A stretch of DNA of 9,144 bases from Pseudomonadota bacterium (GTDB lineage: Bacteria > Pseudomonadota > Alphaproteobacteria > Rhizobiales > Rhizobiaceae): contig JAEZHO010000240.1 of NCBI GenBank assembly GCA_023416545.1, positions 1 to 9,144 of the forward strand, given 5' to 3'. Positions within the stretch are counted from its first letter, which is position 1. Every line of letters starts with the position of its first letter. The position numbers and the translations under genes were made by a program. The notes beneath the pieces were generated by a model. The model worked only from the letters and a program-made list of their open reading frames with translations, ran no database searches and was not told the DNA's origin. This document shows, piece after piece, positions 5,133 to 9,144 of this stretch.

Positions 5133-6605
5133 ATGACATCTTCGATCCTCTTCATCCTCAACGGCGAAGACGTGACGCTCGGCGATTTCGCGCCGACGGA
5201 TACGCTCCTCGACTACCTACGGCTCCAACGCCGGCTGACGGGGACCAAGGAAGGCTGCGCGGAAGGCGATTGCGGCGCCTGCACTGTCCTGGTCGGACGG
5301 CTGGTCGAAGGCACGCTGCACTACGAGACTGTGAATGCCTGCATCCGCCTCCTCGGCTCCCTGCACGGCACGCATGTGGTGACCGTCGAGCACCTGGCCG
5401 CGAAGGACGGGACGCTGCACCCGGTGCAGCAGGCCATGGTCGACCAGCACGGCTCCCAATGCGGCTTCTGCACGCCGGGCTTCGTCATGTCGCTCTACGG
5501 ATTGTGGCTGTCGAACGAGCAGCCGTCGCGCGCCGAGATCGAAAGCGCGCTGCAGGGCAACCTCTGTCGCTGCACCGGCTATGAGCCGATCGTCCGGGCC
5601 GCCGAACAGGTCTCCGCCAGCCGGCCGAGCACGCTCTTCGACCCGCTCGAGCGGGACCGGATAGAGATCGCCGCGCGCCTGTGGGATATCCGCGCCCATC
5701 CCGAGACGATCGTTGTGGAGAAGGACGGCGCGCGGAGCGTCATCCCGGCCGATCTCACGGCCTTTGCCGATTTCATCGCCGACGAGCCGAAGGCGACCAT
5801 CGTGGCCGGCTCCACGGATGTCGGCCTCTGGGTGACGAAGCAGATGCGCCGTCTCGATCCCGTCGTCTTCATCAACCACCTGACGGAACTGCAGTCGATC
5901 GGCGCCGACGACGACGGCGTCACCATCGGCGCCGGCGTCACCTATACCCAGGCGCTCGACGTGCTTTCCGAGGAACTGCCGCAGATGGCACGGCTGATCG
6001 ACCGGATCGGCGGCGGACAGGTCCGCAACATGGGCACGATCGGCGGCAATATCGCCAACGGGTCACCCATCGGCGACATGCCGCCTCCGCTGATCGCGCT
6101 CGGCGCCGAACTGACGCTGCGCTCCCACAGCGGCAGGCGCAAGCTGCCGCTCGAGGACTTCTTCCTCGCCTACGGCCGGCAGGACCGCATGGCCGGCGAG
6201 TTCGTCGAGAAGGTCGTGGTGCCGCGCCCGGCCGACGGATCCTTCTTCGCCGTCTACAAGGTCTCCAAGCGGCGGGACGAGGACATTTCCGCACTCTGCG
6301 GCGCCTTCTACATGGAGCTCGACGCCGAGGGCCGGGTCGGCGCGATCCGCATCGCCTTCGGCGGCATGGCCGCGACGCCGAAGCGGGCAAGGCACGTCGA
6401 GGACGCGCTTTCCGGACGCCCCTGGAGCTGGGAGACTGTGTCCGACGCGCAGGCAGCCTTCGAGGCCGACTACACGCCCCTCACCGACTGGCGCGCCAGC
6501 GCCGACTATCGCAGCCTCGCCGCCCGCAACCTCCTGACCCGCTTCTTCCTGGAAACCGCCGGCGCGCCGACCCAGTTGCAGCGCTACGAAACGGAGGAGG
6601 CGTGA
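5133..6605 (+). CDS. xdhA: Xanthine dehydrogenase small subunit (Fe-S and FAD)
   Basis: This 490-residue subunit passes electrons from the molybdenum site of XdhB through two [2Fe-2S] clusters to FAD and then normally to NAD. The ferredoxin-like cluster is bound by Cys42, Cys47, Cys50 and Cys70, and the helical cluster by Cys110, Cys113, Cys145 and Cys147 (QCGFC and CRC). The FAD domain follows with VAGSTD (224-229) and TIGGNI (302-307), then the CO-dehydrogenase-flavoprotein-like C-terminal domain (about 370-475). Length and order agree with XdhA of Rhodobacter capsulatus and Sinorhizobium. The start at 5133 gives a proper N-terminus (SSILFILNGEDV); the frame stays open further upstream only inside bdhA. 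The ribosome-binding site is weak (AAAGAG, 5117-5122), so coupling to bdhA translation is likely. Another molybdenum hydroxylase substrate cannot be excluded from this subunit alone. Confidence 0.93.
   Translation: MTSSILFILNGEDVTLGDFAPTDTLLDYLRLQRRLTGTKEGCAEGDCGACTVLVGRLVEGTLHYETVNACIRLLGSLHGTHVVTVEHLAAKDGTLHPVQQAMVDQHGSQCGFCTPGFVMSLYGLWLSNEQPSRAEIESALQGNLCRCTGYEPIVRAAEQVSASRPSTLFDPLERDRIEIAARLWDIRAHPETIVVEKDGARSVIPADLTAFADFIADEPKATIVAGSTDVGLWVTKQMRRLDPVVFINHLTELQSIGADDDGVTIGAGVTYTQALDVLSEELPQMARLIDRIGGGQVRNMGTIGGNIANGSPIGDMPPPLIALGAELTLRSHSGRRKLPLEDFFLAYGRQDRMAGEFVEKVVVPRPADGSFFAVYKVSKRRDEDISALCGAFYMELDAEGRVGAIRIAFGGMAATPKRARHVEDALSGRPWSWETVSDAQAAFEADYTPLTDWRASADYRSLAARNLLTRFFLETAGAPTQLQRYETEEA
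6593..6600 (+). promoter_or_regulatory. Strong ribosome-binding site inside the end of xdhA
   Basis: GGAGGAGG is complementary to the anti-Shine-Dalgarno sequence and lies seven bases before ATG 6608 and four before ATG 6605, both overlapping or touching the xdhA stop TGA 6603-6605. It is the best-looking ribosome-binding site in the operon, yet it does not precede the present xdhB start. It initiates the small open frame across the palindromic element, or is what remains of the junction before the element arrived. Confidence 0.6.
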
Positions 6606-6793
6606 TGATGCCGGACCGCACGGGGACTTTGCCCCTCATCCGCCTACCGGCACCTTCTCCCCACATGCGGGGAGAAGGAATCCGCCGCACCGCCTGCTTC
6701 CGCTTCGGGCCGTCGCGGGGCGCGTCCCCTCTCCCCGCATGCGGGGAGAGGGTTAGGGTGGGGGGCAGCAGCAAGGGCGGGGAGGCCTGGTAA
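6605..6793 (+). CDS. Possible 62-residue linker peptide across the palindromic element
   Basis: The frame starts at ATG 6605, overlapping the xdhA stop as TGATG (a second ATG follows at 6608), and ends at TAA 6791-6793, one base before the xdhB ATG. It has the strong ribosome-binding site at 6593-6600. About three quarters of it is the translated palindromic element, giving Pro/Gly/Arg-rich sequence such as PSPHMRGEG and PLPACGERVRVGG, often seen where rhizobial repeats are translated. It matches no protein family and probably has no activity of its own. Its likely value, if translated, is to carry ribosomes through the two hairpins and re-initiate at xdhB. It could equally be a chance open frame in GC-rich DNA. 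Confidence 0.35.
   Translation: MMPDRTGTLPLIRLPAPSPHMRGEGIRRTACFRFGPSRGASPLPACGERVRVGGSSKGGEAW
6630..6767. repeat. RIME-like double-palindrome intergenic element
   Basis: The 138-base element has inverted termini, 6630-6641 with 6756-6767 (12 pairs, two of them G-T), enclosing two large hairpins. The first is CCTTCTCCCC / GGGGAGAAGG (6653-6662 and 6669-6678, 6-base loop). The second, 6727-6752, is a perfect 26-base palindrome centred on GCATGC. Both hairpins share a CTCCCC-CATG-GGGGAG core. This layout, beginning TGCCCCTCATCC and ending GGTTAGGGTGGGGGGCA, resembles the Rhizobium-specific intergenic mosaic elements (RIME), short non-coding repeats scattered in rhizobial genomes. Only one copy is in the window, so assignment rests on structure and remembered sequence. 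Confidence 0.75.
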
Positions 6794-6794
6794 G

Positions 6795-9131
6795 ATGGAC
6801 AAGACCAGCTTCGAGACGAAGAACACCATCAACGGCCCGATGCATGCCTCGCTCCGGCATGATTCCGCGCACAAGCACGTCACCGGAACCGCCGAATATA
6901 TCGACGATATTCGCGAACCCTCAGATACGCTCCATGCCGCGCTGGGCCTTTCGGAGCGGGCGCATGCGGAGATCGTCGCGATCGACCTCGAGGCCGTGAG
7001 GACGGCGCCCGGCGTCGTCTGGGTGGTGACCGCCGACGACATTCCGGGCCTCAACGACGTCGGCTCGACCGGCCAGCACGACGAGCCGCTTCTCGCGACC
7101 GACCGGGTGGAGTTCCACGGCCAGCCGGTCTTCGCGGTGATCGCCGAGACCCGCGACCAGGCGCGCCGCGCCGCGCTGCTCGCGAAGATCGAATACCGCG
7201 ACCTGCCGCACTGGACCGATATCGAAGCCGCGGAGACGAACGGCGGGACGCTCGTCGTCCGGCCGATGACCCTTCGGCGCGGCGAACCGGAAGCGGAGAT
7301 CGACGGCACGCCGCACCGGCTGCAGGGCCGCATGGAGATCGGCGGCCAGGAGCATTTCTACCTGGAAGGCCAGATCGCCATGGCCATTCCCGGCGAGGAC
7401 GACGATGTCACCGTCTGGTCCTCCACCCAGCACCCGAGCGAGGTGCAGCACATGGTGGCGCACGTGCTCGGCATCCCGAACCACGCGGTGACGGTCAACA
7501 CGCGGCGCATGGGCGGCGGCTTCGGCGGCAAGGAGACCCAGTCCAACCACTTCGCCTGCCTGGCCGCGGTGGCGGCGAAGAAGCTCGGACGGGCGGTCAA
7601 GTTCCGCCCCGACCGCGACGAGGACATGGTCGTCACCGGCAAGCGACATGACTTCCGCGTCGATTACGACGTCGCCTTCGACGACGAGGGGCGCATCCAC
7701 GCGGTCGACGCCACCTATGCGGCGCGCTGCGGCTGGTGCGCCGACCTCTCCGGCCCGGTGACCGACCGCGCCCTCTTCCACGCCGATTCCAGCTACTTCT
7801 ACCCGCATGTGCGCCTCACCTCCCGGCCGCTGAAGACCCACACCGTCTCCAACACCGCCTTCCGCGGCTTCGGCGGACCGCAGGGCATGCTCGGCGCCGA
7901 GCGGATCATCGAGGAGATCGCCTATGCGCTCGGCAAGGACCCGCTCGACATCCGCAAGCTGAACTTCTACGGCCAGCCGGGATCGGGCCGCACGCTGACG
8001 CCCTATCACCAGGAGGTGGAGGACAACATCATCGCCCGGGTGGTCGAGGAACTGGAGGCCTCCAGCGACTACCGCGCCCGGCGGGAGGCGATCGTCGCCT
8101 TCAACGAGGCAAGCCCCGTCATTCGCAAGGGGATCGCCCTGACGCCGGTGAAGTTCGGCATCTCCTTCACCATGACCGCCTACAACCAGGCCGGCGCCCT
8201 CGTCCACGTCTACCAGGACGGCTCCATCCACCTGAACCACGGCGGCACGGAGATGGGACAGGGCCTCTACCTCAAGGTGGCGCAGGTCGTGGCCGACACG
8301 TTCAACGTCGACATCGAGCGGGTGAAGATCACCGCCACCACGACGGGCAAGGTGCCGAACACGTCCGCCACCGCCGCCTCGTCCGGCTCCGACCTGAACG
8401 GCATGGCCGCCTACGACGCGGCCCGGCAGATCAGGGAGCGGCTGACGGAGTTCGCCATGCGGCAGTGGAACGTGCCGCGCGAGGAGGTGGAATTCCTGCC
8501 GAACCGGGTGCGGGTGGGCAGCGAGATTGTGCCCTTCGACACGCTGGTCCGGGCCGCCTATTACGACCGCGTGCACCTGTCCGCCGCCGGTTTCTACAAG
8601 ACACCGGACATCCACTGGGACCGCGAAGCCGGGCGCGGACGGCCCTTCTACTACTACGCCTACGGCGCCGCATGCTCGGAAGTGTCGATCGACACGCTGA
8701 CCGGCGAATACATGGTCGAGCGCACCGATATCCTCCACGACGTCGGCAAGTCGCTGAACCCGGCGATCGACATCGGCCAGGTGGAGGGCGGCTTCGTGCA
8801 GGGCATGGGCTGGCTGACGACGGAGGAATTGTGGTGGGACGACAGGGGGCGGCTGCGCACCCACGCGCCCTCCACCTACAAGATCCCGCTCGCCTCCGAC
8901 CGTCCGAAGGCCTTCAACGTCCGGCTGGCGGAATGGTCGGAAAATGCCAAGCCGACGATCGGCCGCTCCAAGGCGGTCGGCGAGCCGCCCTTCATGCTGG
9001 CGATCTCGGTCCTCGAAGCGATCTCCATGGCCGTCGCCAGCATTGCCGACTACCGCGTCTGCCCCCGCCTCGACGCCCCCGCGACGCCTGAACGGGTGCT
9101 GATGGCGGTGGAGCGGCTGAAGGCGATGTGA
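6795..9131 (+). CDS. xdhB: Xanthine dehydrogenase large subunit (molybdopterin-binding)
   Basis: This 778-residue subunit carries the molybdenum cofactor and the substrate pocket, pairing with XdhA as a heterotetramer in the cytoplasm. Residues equivalent to the bovine enzyme's active site are all present: Gln212 (STQHPSE), Glu247 in GGGFGGKE (240-247), Arg325 (DRALFHAD), Phe359 (AFRGFGGP), Phe458-Thr459 (GISFT) and the catalytic base Glu730 (VGEPP). GGTEMGQG (483-490) contacts the cofactor. The Glu247/Arg325 pair marks purine-oxidising enzymes and is altered in aldehyde oxidases, so xanthine or hypoxanthine is the expected substrate. ATG 6795 is nine bases after GGGGAGG (6779-6785). The gap of 189 bases from xdhA is unusual for paired subunits and is filled by the repeat. 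No XdhC maturation gene is in the window. Confidence 0.95.
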   Translation: MDKTSFETKNTINGPMHASLRHDSAHKHVTGTAEYIDDIREPSDTLHAALGLSERAHAEIVAIDLEAVRTAPGVVWVVTADDIPGLNDVGSTGQHDEPLLATDRVEFHGQPVFAVIAETRDQARRAALLAKIEYRDLPHWTDIEAAETNGGTLVVRPMTLRRGEPEAEIDGTPHRLQGRMEIGGQEHFYLEGQIAMAIPGEDDDVTVWSSTQHPSEVQHMVAHVLGIPNHAVTVNTRRMGGGFGGKETQSNHFACLAAVAAKKLGRAVKFRPDRDEDMVVTGKRHDFRVDYDVAFDDEGRIHAVDATYAARCGWCADLSGPVTDRALFHADSSYFYPHVRLTSRPLKTHTVSNTAFRGFGGPQGMLGAERIIEEIAYALGKDPLDIRKLNFYGQPGSGRTLTPYHQEVEDNIIARVVEELEASSDYRARREAIVAFNEASPVIRKGIALTPVKFGISFTMTAYNQAGALVHVYQDGSIHLNHGGTEMGQGLYLKVAQVVADTFNVDIERVKITATTTGKVPNTSATAASSGSDLNGMAAYDAARQIRERLTEFAMRQWNVPREEVEFLPNRVRVGSEIVPFDTLVRAAYYDRVHLSAAGFYKTPDIHWDREAGRGRPFYYYAYGAACSEVSIDTLTGEYMVERTDILHDVGKSLNPAIDIGQVEGGFVQGMGWLTTEELWWDDRGRLRTHAPSTYKIPLASDRPKAFNVRLAEWSENAKPTIGRSKAVGEPPFMLAISVLEAISMAVASIADYRVCPRLDAPATPERVLMAVERLKAM

Positions 9132-9134
9132 GCC

Positions 9135-9144
9135 AGGGAAAGGA
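9135..9144 (+). promoter_or_regulatory. Ribosome-binding-like sequence at the window edge
   Basis: AGGGAAAGGA ends the window, starting four bases after the xdhB stop. It suggests that another gene of the operon begins within about ten bases downstream. An xdhC-like molybdenum-cofactor insertion chaperone would be one reasonable guess, but nothing of the gene is visible. Confidence 0.4.

Noticed and set aside
6653..6752. Two similar palindromes as a possible CRISPR array
   Set aside because: There are only two units, they differ in their stems, and the outer termini pair with each other. This is a folded repeat element and not a repeat-spacer array; no cas genes are present.
6603..6797. Frameshift or sequencing error splitting one xdhAB fusion gene
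   Set aside because: XdhA ends and XdhB begins at family-typical positions, both have starts or stops in the expected places, and the gap is explained by the repeat element.
6921..8864. Long minus-strand open frame (647 codons) opposite xdhB
   Set aside because: It is fully antisense to conserved XdhB motifs, and its product has no recognisable domain, only Val/Asp/Gly/His-rich sequence.

Overview
The window is very GC-rich DNA with dense, GC-ending coding on both strands, and the gene content points to an alphaproteobacterium of the Rhizobiaceae (Ensifer, Rhizobium, Shinella or a close relative). The evidence is a soluble PAS-PAS chemoreceptor of rhizobial type, a bdhA-xdhA-xdhB gene order of the kind described in Sinorhizobium meliloti, a CtrA-like box, and a double-palindrome intergenic element resembling the Rhizobium-specific RIME family. 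The exact genus cannot be decided from this sequence.

Layout. 1-177 is the Pro/Thr/Ala-rich C-terminal tail of a gene that begins outside the window. 282-1292 (+) encodes an LdhA-type NAD-dependent D-lactate dehydrogenase. 1293-1782 is a 490-base non-coding stretch holding hairpins, a CtrA-like site and a compact predicted cloverleaf. 1783-3570 (+) encodes a cytoplasmic methyl-accepting chemotaxis protein with two duplicated PAS domains and a C-terminal CheR/CheB tether. It converges on 3652-4194 (-), a small exported DUF2380-type protein, and a strong hairpin at 3593-3623 lies between them. From a divergent promoter region (4195-4341) runs the operon bdhA (4342-5118), xdhA (5133-6605), xdhB (6795-9131). 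A ribosome-binding-like sequence at the last ten bases suggests that a further gene follows.

Function. BdhA oxidises D-3-hydroxybutyrate, the product of polyhydroxybutyrate breakdown, to acetoacetate. XdhA and XdhB form a complete two-subunit molybdenum hydroxylase: all eight Fe-S cysteines, FAD motifs and the full xanthine-type active site are visible. Why a ketone-body enzyme and a purine-oxidising enzyme share an operon is not explained by the sequence. LdhA, the chemoreceptor and the DUF2380 protein look like separate transcription units.

The most unusual point is the xdhA-xdhB junction. A 138-base palindromic element sits between the two subunit genes of one enzyme. A 62-codon open frame with a strong ribosome-binding site starts on the xdhA stop codon, reads through the whole element and stops one base before the xdhB start, so it could keep translation continuous across the hairpins. 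No clearly undescribed defence or mobile system was found.
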